A stretch of DNA of 64,000 nt, from positions 1 to 64,000 of the forward strand of contig JAPDFW010000079.1 of NCBI GenBank assembly GCA_028826165.1, in the 5' to 3' direction. Below the pieces are notes generated by a model that was not told the origin of the DNA, made no database searches, and saw only the letters and a program-made list of their open reading frames with translations. The translations under genes were made by a program, and so were the position numbers. Source of the DNA: Anaeramoeba ignava. Lineage: Eukaryota > Metamonada > Anaeramoebidae. Positions within the stretch are counted from its first letter, which is position 1, and each line of letters opens with the position of its first letter. Positions 48,469-59,400 of this stretch are shown piece by piece.

Positions 48469-48487
48469 TTGTTTTGTTTTAATTGTT
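48191..48487. other. Convergent spacer with TTCCAC box and TTTTG repeats
   Basis: 297 bp between the FG-GAP (+) and SKICH-BTB (-) genes. It contains poly-T with TTTTCTTTTC, ATTTCATTCCACTTTTTTATT at about 48363-48383, and a TTTTGTTTTG run at 48390-48480. No coding sequence is seen. Confidence 0.7.
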
Positions 48488-51400
48488 TTAAAATTCTTTT
48501 AAACGGTTATAAAAAGGAGTAAATGGACTTAATTGATAAAAATCTTCAGTATCTTTTAATTCTTGAATAATTTTAGTTGAATCTCCTTTTAGATTTAAAT
48601 CAAATTCTCCAAAATAAAAGAAATAAATGAGTTGTTCAAGACTTTCTTTACTTTTCTCACTATAATCATTAACAGAATTTGAATCATCTTTTACACTCAA
48701 AAACATTCCTCGAAATAAATTTGATCTTGCAATTAAGATTAATTTATGAACTTTGATTTCTGAAGAGTCATTGCAAACTATTCCAAAATCTTTTTTCTCA
48801 ATCTTTTCCAAATAGAGATTGAGAAGATCATTTTTGATTCCTGCTTCTTCTTTCTTGTTTTGAATCCAATTCTGATCAAATCCTAATTCTTGTAAAATGA
48901 CTTGAATTTTGTTCAAATTTTGGAGATGAACAAAATCATCTGAACTTTCCAAATATTTTTGGAAGAATTCTTGAGAATCAGAATCTTCAAAATTAAATTG
49001 ATTTTGTTTCCAATAAAATGAAAAAAATGGATGGTTTTCTTCAATGAAATTCCATTCATCTTTTTGGAATTGATTCAAATCAAGTGAAGTGCTTGGGTCA
49101 ATCATACCAGTATAAATAAAAATCAAGAAGGGAATGACTTGTTTCTTTGTTTTTGTTGATAGAACTTCTTGAATTTTTTCTAGAATGAATTGATCGTTAT
49201 CAAATCTCATGAGCAAAATGAGTTTGTGAACTTGAATATTTCCATCAGAATAATTTATTGTGAAATCACAGAATTCTTGTCTCAAAAACAGATTAAATAA
49301 GTCAGTTTGTAAGTTATTGGAAACATTTCGGGATTCTATTGGAAAAGATTCGCTTTTAATAAGAGGAGAAAGTCCATTTTCTCTTGAATATATGATCCTG
49401 AAATCTTGGGTAATATCTGTTTCTTGGAGGAAATTAGTTTCCCAATTCAGAAATACCCGAAGATATTGATCCAACATTACAAATAGAAATGGAATTGGCA
49501 ATCGGAATGATTCTTGATTCTTTGGTGGTTACTACCGTGATTTTATCGTTTTCTAAAGGAGTGAAAATAGATGGAAGACTCCATACTGCTTGTATTTTAT
49601 CTCCAACACTTATTCTTTTGTTCAAAATCTTGATTCCAACAAAATCAGTTGGCTCAATTATGATTGGAGACTGGCAAGCCATAAACCCATAACGAGAATA
49701 ATATCCAATAATAAACTCTTCCTCAAAAAGTCCGTCTCCAAATGTTACTTTGATTTCTGTTTTCCCAGTTTTCTCGCTTTTCTCATTTTGGTAAATGATT
49801 TGGTATTTTTTTGGTATTTCTTCGTCTTTGGATTGGAACTGTGACTTAAAGAAAATCAAGTGATCGTTTTGGTTCGGTTCGTAATTATTTGGTAATTGCC
49901 AAGAAATAGTTATTTTATCGCCTAGTTTTGCCTTTTCTGAAGATATGTTGATTTCCCCTCCTTCTAACGGGATGACTTTAATTTCATCACTTTTTCCTAA
50001 TGATCTGTATTGGTTGTTTGGAAGATACCGAAACTCAAACACTTGGTCCTTATTAGTGATGTAGTCTCCAATATTAAAGGTGAGACTACCTTTCCTTGTT
50101 ACACTTGAGTTATATTGCCAAGTCAAAAAGGAGTTATTTGGAGATCCTTTCAAATAAAGTCCAATCCAATCTGCATAAGTCGGGTTATAGGATTCAGGGA
50201 ATTCCCACTCAACAGTAATTGAGTCTCCAAAACAAACAGGGTTTTTTGAAACCAATAACTTGAAATCTTTGATTTCCACTTCATTCACTGTAATTTCCTC
50301 ACTTTTCGCGATTGATGAGTATTTGTTGTTTGGAAGATACCGAAACTCAAACACTTGGTCCTTATCAGTGATGTAGTCTCCAATATTGAAGGTGAGACTA
50401 CCTTTCCTTGTTGCAATTGAGTTATATTGCCAAGTCAAAAAAGAGTCGTTTGTAGATTCTTTCAAATAAAGTCCAATCCAATCTGTAGTAGTTGGATTGT
50501 AGAAGTCAGGCAATTCCCAATTAACATCAACTGTGTCTCCATGCAAAACTTTATTTTTGGAAACCGACAAATTTAGGTCTTTCAATTCAACAACTTCGAA
50601 ACGAGAAGAAGTTATCAAGACTTTTTTTTCTTCCGAATTTTTGGGATGGGATATATATTTGACGATAAAGAATTGAGATGGATTTTCATTTTCATTTTCA
50701 TTTTGATTCTCATTTTCATTTTCATTTTGATTCTCATTTTGATTTTGATTTTCCTCTTTCTTCTTTTTCCAATTAGAATCCAATGAGAATTCCACGACAT
50801 CTAATCTTGATAATCTATCGTTGAATTTTTCTGCCAACGGTTTTTGTGTTGTGTCATTCAAATCTGTTCCAGAATCATAATCAAAAAGGCAAATTGAGTC
50901 TCGGATATTTGGTTTGTATCCATCGGGAAGCTTGAATTGCACATGAATAGGAAATCCAAATGAAGGTTTTTTGGATATGATTTGAATCCCATCATTTTCA
51001 AAAAACTGGATTTGAAACGGTTTGCTGATACTTTGGATCAAGTAACTGTTGAAAAAGTATCTAAACTGGAAATTATCGAGAAAGTTGATTTTTTGGAAAT
51101 CTTTCATCTCAAAAGTCATTGATCCTTTTTTGCTTAATAACGACATGTATTTGAATTCAATGTACTGTCTGTTGGCCGAATTTTCGTAGTATAAACCGAT
51201 CCAACTTGAGGTTGTGGGCATGTCAAACTCTTCGGGAAATTCCCAAAAAACCTCAATCGGCTCACCAAAACCATATTTATCTTTCGAGACGATAAGGTTT
51301 GTTTCTGGGATTTCGGATTTGACTGAAAAAGGCTCACTCTCACCGATTGATTGATAACCGTTATTTGGGAGATATCTGAATACAAGCTCTTGATCAATGT

Positions 51401-51932
51401 TACTCTCCAAATTCAAAAGGGAAAACTCAAATGATCCGTTTTGTAAATAATCTGAATTGTATTTCCACGTCAAAAAATCGTTATTTGACGAACCCTTCAA
51501 AAATAATCCGATCCAATCATAATAATCAGGAGTATACTCATACGGCAAATCCCATCTCACTTTCACTTGCTTTTCGTTAATTTCATCCACATACATTTTT
51601 GCTTGTTGAAAAGGAACCACTTCGAAAACATCAGAAACAAGAATGGATTTGTATTTGGAATCCGGCAAATATCGGATTTGCAGTTTTTTGTTGTTTACTT
51701 GATAGCTTTCAACTGACATTACTATTGACCCTTCAAGTTCCGAATTTGAGTTGTATGCATAAGTGATGTAATTGTTGTTTGTGTTTGTGGAAACATAAAG
51801 TGCTATCCAATCTGTGTCTTTTGGCTGGAAATTTTCTGGGAGTTTCCATTCAATTTCAAGTGTATTTTCGTTTGTTACTTGAGCTTTATTGTTTTCGCAA
51901 TTTTTAACCCTAATAAAATATTTCTTTTCCAT
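48488..51932 (-). CDS. Protein with eight SKICH-like modules and C-terminal dual BTB (one frameshift)
   Basis: Residues 1 to about 830 hold eight modules of about 100 residues. The best copies read (I/V)xWELPxxYxPTxxDWIGLYLK, FLTWQYNS, GSLTFNIGDYI, FEFRYLPNNxY. This resembles the SKICH Ig-like fold (DWIGIF, YLP) of CALCOCO and inositol phosphatases. Modules 4, 7 and 8 are degenerate. Module 4 carries an Asn-Gln-Glu insert from a microsatellite near 50690-50750. BTB-1 (FLRQEFCDFTINYSDGNIQVHKLILLMRF) and BTB-2 (KKDFGIVCNDSSEIKVHKLILIARSNLFRGMFLSV) follow, with the tail DFYQLSPFTPF. The two halves are in different frames; the shift lies at about 49440-49480. Start ATG at 51932, 148 bp head-to-head with the RCC1 gene, with TCATTTTT repeats between. 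Function unknown; adaptor-like. Confidence 0.75.
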
Positions 51933-52080
51933 TTAAAAAAAATGTAAATGAAAAAATGAAAATGAAAAAATGATTTTTAGAACTTTTTTATTTTAAAATA
52001 ATTAGGGAAAAAAAGAAAAGGAGAAAAATTTGATTTTAATTTTTTTTTTTTCATTTTCATTTTTTTCTTCTTTTTTAAAT

Positions 52081-53502
52081 ATGAAAAAAATAAATGAAAA
52101 AATTAAAAATGATATTTGGAGTTTTGGAAATAACAAAATTACAAAATTATTAACAAAAGAAACAAATGAAAACATAGAAAAAAAGCAAATCAACATTTTT
52201 CCAACAAATATTCCATTAAAAAGCATTTCACAAAATGATTTTGGAATAGTTTTTTTATATCACAATGGAGATTCAATAAAATATTCAATTGATTTAGAAA
52301 ATGAATTGGAAATCAAAATTCCGAATATTGAGAAAATATTAATGATTGGAATGAATCATGATTTAGTTCTGAGAAAAAACGGTGAATTTTATCTTCATCA
52401 ACAATATAAAAAGGGAAAATATTCAAGTCTCTCATTTAAAATTGTGCCTTTTATTGATGATGAAAAAGATCAATTCGTTTCAGATATTGTTTGTACTCCT
52501 GATTTGATATATTTATTGACTCAAAAAAACAACGTTTATCGAATTGATTTGGATCAACAATTTCATTTCCATTTTTCGAATGCACAAAATGTGCAAAAAT
52601 TGGTTCTTCTTAAATCAAATGTGGAAAAAATATTCACAAGTCATCATTCGTCTTCAGGATTTTTTTTGGATTTGGATGGCAAATTATTTGCGTTTGGAGC
52701 GAATGATTTTGGACAGCTTGGAGTGGGGTATTGTTGTTCAAATCAAGAAATCAAAGAGATTGAAAACATCCCAAAAGACAAAATAATTGATATTCAATTG
52801 GGAAAAGAGCACACAATTATTTTGGTTGAAGAAAATCTCCAAGGAAGAAAAATTGGGAGTGTTTATTCATCTGGAAATGCAAAATATAACGGATTTGGCA
52901 AGAACGAGGATGTTTATCAATTTTCCAAACTTGATTCGCCACTTCTTGACAACGAGAATATCATCCAAATTGGTGTCGGTTGTTTTCATTCAATTCTGCT
53001 CAGTTCATCAGGTAAAATTTTTGGATTTGGGAACAATCAAAATGGACAACTTGGAATTCCTAATTCAACTCTCCAAATGGTTCCAATTCAGATTGAACTA
53101 CCAGATCTCCTCTTTGATATCAGTTATTATAAAATATCCTGCGGATCTTCAAATACCTTCATTTATTCTTCTTTCTCTGATGGAATTGATGATGAAATGA
53201 TTTTTTTATTCAAAAGAAATGATGAAAATGTTGTTTTTGCAACTGTTGATAATCAAAAGATTTATGTTCCTAAAAAAATGTTGGATTATCGGTTAAAAAA
53301 TAAGGAATCAATTGAAAAAATACGAGAGATCATTTCCAAAAGAAGTTACAAACAAAGTATTGAAATTATTGAAATGATAATGTATGGAAAGGAAGAAATT
53401 GAAGATTTGGAATTGAAAAAAGAAATTCAGAAAATGTTAGTTGAAGAATCAATTATTGAAACAATATCAAGAATTAAAATATTAGAATCCAATAAAAAAT
53501 AA
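52081..53502 (+). CDS. RCC1-repeat protein with degenerate single BTB
   Basis: 473 residues from the ATG at 52081 (MKKINEKIKND), chosen because upstream in-frame sequence is the poly-T/TCATTTTC promoter stretch. RCC1-like strands: LFAFGANDFGQLGVG, EHTIILVEE, VYSSGNAKYNGFG, GCFHSILLSSSGKIFGFGNNQNGQLG and SCGSSNTFIY. The C-terminus has a weak BTB-1 remnant (FATVDNQKIYVPKKMLDYRLKN) and helices. It stops where the paralogue at 19221 would begin BTB-2, so this copy is a C-terminally shortened form. Intact frame, no introns. Compared with the paralogue its codons include somewhat more G/C. Confidence 0.82.
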   Translation: MKKINEKIKNDIWSFGNNKITKLLTKETNENIEKKQINIFPTNIPLKSISQNDFGIVFLYHNGDSIKYSIDLENELEIKIPNIEKILMIGMNHDLVLRKNGEFYLHQQYKKGKYSSLSFKIVPFIDDEKDQFVSDIVCTPDLIYLLTQKNNVYRIDLDQQFHFHFSNAQNVQKLVLLKSNVEKIFTSHHSSSGFFLDLDGKLFAFGANDFGQLGVGYCCSNQEIKEIENIPKDKIIDIQLGKEHTIILVEENLQGRKIGSVYSSGNAKYNGFGKNEDVYQFSKLDSPLLDNENIIQIGVGCFHSILLSSSGKIFGFGNNQNGQLGIPNSTLQMVPIQIELPDLLFDISYYKISCGSSNTFIYSSFSDGIDDEMIFLFKRNDENVVFATVDNQKIYVPKKMLDYRLKNKESIEKIREIISKRSYKQSIEIIEMIMYGKEEIEDLELKKEIQKMLVEESIIETISRIKILESNKK

Positions 53503-53639
53503 AATTAATTTATTTTTGGAATTAGGGAAAAAAATTTTTTTTATTGATTTTTGCTAGTTCAAATTTTGTTTTAATTTGAGTAAAAAAAAAAGTAAAATTT
53601 GTTTCTTTTCTTTCTGAAGAAGAAAAAAAAAAAAAAAAC

Positions 53640-54281
53640 TCAATCAATTTTCATATTCTCATTTACTTCATCAGAATCAGAAAGAATAGTTTTTTTGAGT
53701 TTTCTTTCGAAAGGGATTTTATGAATGCCATCTTTATCGATGATTTTAATAACAAAACCAATAGAACCGATAATGAATCTTCTATCCAATTCATCAATAC
53801 AACGAATAATAAGTTCGATAGCTTGGTCCTGATTAAGATCAGGTTTATAAAATTTGTCTAGAATACTTGAGACAAAATACGCAGCATAACCATGAGCGCC
53901 GTATTTGATTTCCTGAAGACTACCCAAGTAATCCAAGTAGTATAAAAAGCCTTTATCAGTATCAAAACCGCCCAAAAGGGAGTTAACAAAATAAGGATCT
54001 GAACGGATTCCATTTGCAAGTTCTTTTCGGATTAAATGAGCTGTTTCATCTGTTGTTAATTCAATATCGTGATTGAATTTATAAAGTGATACATAACGTG
54101 ATATTAATTCGCAAAATTGATCTCCATCTCCGATTTCTCCTCCTCGTGCCATTATTTTGTGCCCGTCTAATTCAACTAGTTTGTCGAAATCATCTTTCAT
54201 TCGCATTATTGATCGTCCTGTATTAGTGTCACTTGCCATAATAACAAAATCTTGTCCAACAATTCCTATTAATGAATCCAT
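53640..54281 (-). CDS. 20S proteasome subunit beta4 (PSMB2-like)
   Basis: 213 residues, intact, no intron. It has no propeptide or catalytic Thr1, as expected for beta4. SLIGIVGQDFVIMASDTNTG, IMRMKDDFDKLVEL, GDGDQFCELISRYVSLYK, TTDETAHLIRKELANGIRS, PYFVNSLLGGFD, LYYLDYLGSLQEIKYGAHGYAAYFVSSILDKFY, AIELIIRCIDELDRRFI and GFVIKIIDKDGIH align along the whole of human PSMB2. A short charged extension (KKTILSDSDEVNENMKID) follows the family's normal end. This structural subunit of the beta ring is essential in other eukaryotes. No TCATTTTT cluster is seen upstream. Confidence 0.92.
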   Translation of the reverse strand: MDSLIGIVGQDFVIMASDTNTGRSIMRMKDDFDKLVELDGHKIMARGGEIGDGDQFCELISRYVSLYKFNHDIELTTDETAHLIRKELANGIRSDPYFVNSLLGGFDTDKGFLYYLDYLGSLQEIKYGAHGYAAYFVSSILDKFYKPDLNQDQAIELIIRCIDELDRRFIIGSIGFVIKIIDKDGIHKIPFERKLKKTILSDSDEVNENMKID

Positions 54282-54429
54282 CTATTTTTAATTTTGATTT
54301 TTTTAAATTTAAATTTTGATTTTTATTTTTTTAAATTTAATTTTTAATTTAAATTTTGATTTATTTATTTTTTTAAATTTAAATTTTTTTTTTAATTTAA
54401 ATTTTGATTTAAAATTTTTTGATTTTTAA

Positions 54430-55740
54430 ATTGAATTTTAATTTAAATTTTGATTTTTAAATTGAATTTGATTTATAAATTGAAATTGATTTATAAATTG
54501 AAATTGATTTATAAATTGAAATTGATTTTGAAATTGAAATTGAAATTGATTTATAAATTGAAATTGATTTTGAAATTGAAATTGAAATTGATTTATAAAT
54601 TGAAATTGAAATTGATTTATAAATTGAAATTGATTTATAAATTTGAAATAGATTTATAAATTGAAATTGATTTTGATTTATAAATTGAAATTGATTTTGA
54701 TTTATAAATTTAAATTGATTTATAAATTGAAATTGAAATTGATTTATAAATTGAAATATAAATTGATTTATAAATTGAAATTGATTTATAAATTTAAATT
54801 GATTTTGAAATTGATTTATAAATTGAAATTGATTTATAAATTGATTTATAAATTGAAATTGAAATTGATTTATAAATTTAAATTGATTTTGATTTATAAA
54901 TTGAAATTGATTTTGATTTATAAATTTAAATTGATTTATAAATTGAAATTGATTTATAAATTGATTTATAATTTGATTTATAAATTGAAATAGATTTATA
55001 AATTGATTTTGAAATTGATTTTGATTTATAAATTGATTTTAAATTGAAATTGATTTATAAATTGAAATTGAAATTGATTTATAAATTGAAATTGAAATTT
55101 ATAAATTGAAATTGATTTATAAATTGATTTGAAATTGATTTTGATTTATAAATTGATTTATAAATTGAAATTTATTTAAATTGATTTATAAATTGAAATT
55201 GATTTATAAATTGAAATTGATTTATAAATTGAAATTTAAATTGATTTATAAATTGAAATAGATTTATAAATTGAAATTGATTTATAAATTGAAATTGATT
55301 TATAAATTGAAATAGATTTATAAATTGAAATAGATTTATAAATTGAAATTGATTTATAAATTGAAATTGATTTTGATTTATAAATTGAAATTGATTTATA
55401 AATTGAAATTGATTTATAAATTGAAATTGATTTATAAATTGAAATTGATTTATAAATTGAAATTGATTTATAAATTGAAATTGATTTATAAATTGAATTT
55501 GATTTATAAATTGAAATTGATTTATAAATTGAATTTGATTTATAAATTGAAATTGATTTATAAATTGATTTTGAATTTGATTTTAAATTGAAATTGATTT
55601 TTTGAAATGAATTTTTTCTAAATTGAAATTGATTTTAAATTGAAATTGTAAATTGATTTTTGAATTTTGATTAATAAATTGATTTTGATTTATAAATTGA
55701 TTTTGATTTATAAATTGATTTTGATGTTTTTGAATAAAAT
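54430..55740. repeat. GATTTATAAATTGAAATT minisatellite (18-bp unit)
   Basis: About 1.3 kb of tandem 18-bp units with shortened and fused variants (TTGATTTTGATTTATAAATT). Long stretches are perfect, for example about 55350-55560. It fills the spacer between the proteasome gene and the small coiled-coil gene. Open frames reading YKLKLI are products of the repeat, not genes. The flanks (54282-54430, 55740-56064) are AT-rich; 55890-55925 contains AAAATGAAAAATGAAAAATG and 56018-56041 contains TCATTTTTCATTTTTCATTTT. Confidence 0.85.
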
Positions 55741-56064
55741 TTAAATTGATTTTTGAAATTTTTTTAATTTAAGAATTTTGAAAAAAATTGGTTTGAATTT
55801 TTTTAATAATAAAAATATTAAATTGATTTTGAATAAAATAACCTTTTTATGTTTTTAAAAGAAAAAGGAAAAATGTATTTAAGAAAATTGGAAAAAATGA
55901 AAAATGAAAAATGAAAAAAAAAATTAAAAAAAAATTTTGTTTAACTGAGAACATGAGTTAATTTTTTAAAATAATTACTAATTAATATTTTTTATTTTTT
56001 TTTTTTTTTTATTTTTTCATTTTTCATTTTTCATTTTTTTCAATTTAAATTTTAAATTTTAAAA

Positions 56065-56301
56065 ATGAATCAACAAAACCAAATTCAAAATAAAGAAGAT
56101 TTACAAGAATTTTCTAATTATTTTAATACTCAATTCCAAAAATATTTTGAAAATGAAAAAAAAAAATTAAATCAAAAAATTGAAAATTTAATAAAAAAAA
56201 AAAATCAAATACAAAAAATTGAAAATGAAATTGAAGATCAAAAACAAAAACTAGAAAATGAAACAACAATTTTTTTACAATTTTTTAATAAATTGAAATA
56301 A
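56065..56301 (+). CDS. Small coiled-coil protein, family unknown
   Basis: 78 residues, MNQQNQIQNKEDLQEFSNYF at the start, then heptad-rich Lys/Glu/Gln helix (FENEKKKLNQKIENLIKKKNQ, IENEIEDQKQKLENETTIFLQFF). It is supported as a gene by its clean frame, codon use like its neighbours, and a TCATTTTTCATTTTT promoter-like motif 25-45 nt upstream. Size and helical pattern resemble small BLOC-1, prefoldin or HSBP1-type subunits, but nothing specific allows a choice. Followed by AT-rich spacer and TTTTG repeats. Confidence 0.55.
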   Translation: MNQQNQIQNKEDLQEFSNYFNTQFQKYFENEKKKLNQKIENLIKKKNQIQKIENEIEDQKQKLENETTIFLQFFNKLK

Positions 56302-56417
56302 ATATAAAATGAATATGAAAATGAATATTAAATGAATTTTGTTTTATTTATTGATTTTTTTTTGATTAAATTGAAATTGAAAAAAAAAATTGTTTTGTTT
56401 TGTTTTGTTTTGTTTTT

Positions 56418-59400
56418 TTAAAAAACTTTGAAATAAAGAACCAAAATAAGAATTAAGCAAGCGCAACAACTTAAACAACAACAATAAACTTTCCATTTAT
56501 GTTTTTTCCAACCAAATTTCATCATTTTATCAAGTCTCCATGGTGCAATACTTGATAAAGGACGATCCTAAATTCAAAATATAAAATATTTTAATTTAAA
56601 TTTATAAATTGATTTAGATTTATATTTAGATTTAGATTTAGATTTTGATTTATATTTAGATTTAGATTTAGATTTATATTTTGATTTTGATTTAAATTTT
56701 GATTTATATTTTGATTTTGATTTTGATTTATATTTATATTTATATTTAGATTTAGATTTTGATTTAAATTTATATTTATATTTATATTTAGATTTAAATT
56801 TAGATTTATATTTATATTTTGATTTATATTTTGATTTTGATTTTGATTTATATTTAGATTTAGATTTAGATTTAGATTTAGATTTAGATTTAGATTTAGA
56901 TTTATATTTAGATTTAGATTTAGATTTAAATTTATATTTAGATTTAGATTTAAATTTAGATTTAGATTTAGATTTAAATTTAGATTTAGATTTAGATTTA
57001 TATTTAGATTTTGATTTAAATTTAGATTTATATTTATATTTATATTTAGATTTTGATTTTGATTTATATTTATATTTATATTTATATTTATATTTTGATT
57101 TTAATTCTTACAGGCTTAGATAAAAATGGATACTGATTTGGATCTTTTCTTCCTTTCCCAACAGGTTTAGCAATAGCTTCAGCTTCAGTCAAAAGTGAAA
57201 TGGATAATTCCAAACTTCCTTGTTTGCCAGTAAAATTTGGATGAAGCATATCAATCCATTGTTTTTTAATATTTTGTTCAGTTTTTTGACGATAAGCTCT
57301 CTTACAAAAAGATTGCAAATCCAAAACGGATTCAGCAATACTATCATTTGCATTAAGAATATCTTTATCCCACAATTGGAACTTGAGCCTAGAAAACTTA
57401 GAAGGGATCTGGACAGGAAACACAAACCTCCAATTGAAAGAACCCTTCCCATCAGTGCTTCTCCAATGAATATCACTTTTCTGTCTTTCGCCGTTGTTGA
57501 ATTGGCAGGTAATAAAAATATCGCTCATTTTCTTGTCTTTGAACACAACATCCTTTGTATTCCAGGCAACTGCTCGAATTTCGAAATTTTCCTTTTGTGG
57601 AGGAAATAAAGGTAAAGGTGGATTTTCAAGTGCTTCTTTTTCTGTCATGATATCAAGCCACATCTCAATTTTCCCCTGTGGATTTGTCGAGCTTGAATTC
57701 CACAATGCTCGATACTCAATCGGTTTAGGTTGCATTTGTTTCCATTCGCTTGAAAACAAACGTGACTCAAGATCAATCACTGTTTTCCCAATTAATTCAT
57801 CTGATGTAATTGTGTCGTAATCATATACTGCTATTTCTAGACTAGAATTCCCAGGCACAATTGCAGGGATTTCATAGCATTTATAGAAATCAGGTCGTAA
57901 AGTTTTTTTTTGATAATTCTCTCGATCTGATTTTATAAACTCTTTCGTTTTTCCTGTTGACATGACAATGTATGGATCACTACTTCCGTTTGTGTCTTTT
58001 GGAACAAGATTCATCCCTCGTAAAATATATGCTCTCACAATATATTTCTGAGGCTGGAACATCTCAGCAAGTTTAGGTGGTGGGAGAATTCTTGATTTGT
58101 CTGTTGTGTCAAATATTTTGAAATTTCCTTTGAATTTTCCAACAACTCTTTTTGTGTTTGGATTCTGTGATTTTGAACGGAATTTCTTTTCAAAAGATGA
58201 TATTCCTCTCACTCTTCCTCGTGTCAAATCAAAATCAAAAAATGGGATATCGCGAAGATCATGTTCAAGTTCATATAGAATCTTCCCTCTCCCCATTCGA
58301 GGATCCTTATATTCCACAACTTCCTTCTCTTTTGCTTCATCTTCATCTTCATTATCATCATTCTTTTCTTCAATATCAAGTTCCTTTTCTTCAACATCGG
58401 GAAGTGTTCTAACTCCTAGAATCTCAGTTTCAATATCTGAAGTTTCTTCATTTTCAAAAGTTATTAACTTGTGGAAAACTTGGTTTGCTTCCTCAATAGA
58501 ATTTGGCAATGCATCACACATCAAAATCCTGTTTCTTTCCTCTCGATCTTTCTCTTCATCAACTTCCTCAACCTCTTCATCAATAGGTTCTCCTTCTTTA
58601 GTTGCCCCCGGTATCTTATCAACAATAGGGGGCAAGTTAGGATTTTTGAAAGGTATATTTGCCCATGGTATTAATGCTTCTAAAGAAACTGCTCCTGTTG
58701 CGATTAAAGAACTTCCGAGACCTTTTTGATCGAAAATCCTCAGCATAACAGAAGAGGCAAAAATGTGGTTCAGAGGAATCTCCACAGGCATTCGGAAAAC
58801 CTCAAGAAAATTTGGATTTGTTCCTGTGGGCAAAGATTGTGCACTTGTTTTCACGATGTATTTGCTTCGTTCTTTCTTCGTTTTAACTGTTCCTTGTGAG
58901 CAATCAAATTCAATAAAAGGTTTCTTGATTCGACTCATTTTATGCGGAAGTAAATCCCGCAATCCAATCGCAGAAATCTGCAGAAGACTTGATTTGAACT
59001 CAGGAATAATTGATTCGGGAAGAGGGAAACTTGAGACTTGGGAAATGGGGATTAACTGGAAAGAAGCCAAAATCTCTCCAAAACACAATTCTGGATCATT
59101 AACCCATAATTTATACCATTTCGGAATACCTGGGAACTTTTTGCCAATCTCATTGGTTTTGACATAAAAACGACCCAAAAAATCATCAGAACTGATCTTA
59201 TCCCAATCATAACACATGACAACAATGTCAGGCGCTAAATTAAGAGGCTCAGGAAGCTCAGTCTCAAAGGTTACTGTTTCGTACCAAGTCGGATATAATG
59301 TCTCCTCTTTTCGAGTTGTCTTAACAGACGATCCACCGAGCTTAACAATACAATAGGGATCTGAAAATCCTGTATCATCTGCTGGAGGAAGATCTTTTCC

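Noticed and set aside
54450-55591. Open frames reading YKLKLIYKLKLI
   Set aside because: Translation of the 18-bp GATTTATAAATTGAAATT minisatellite, with no start context or non-repeat flank.
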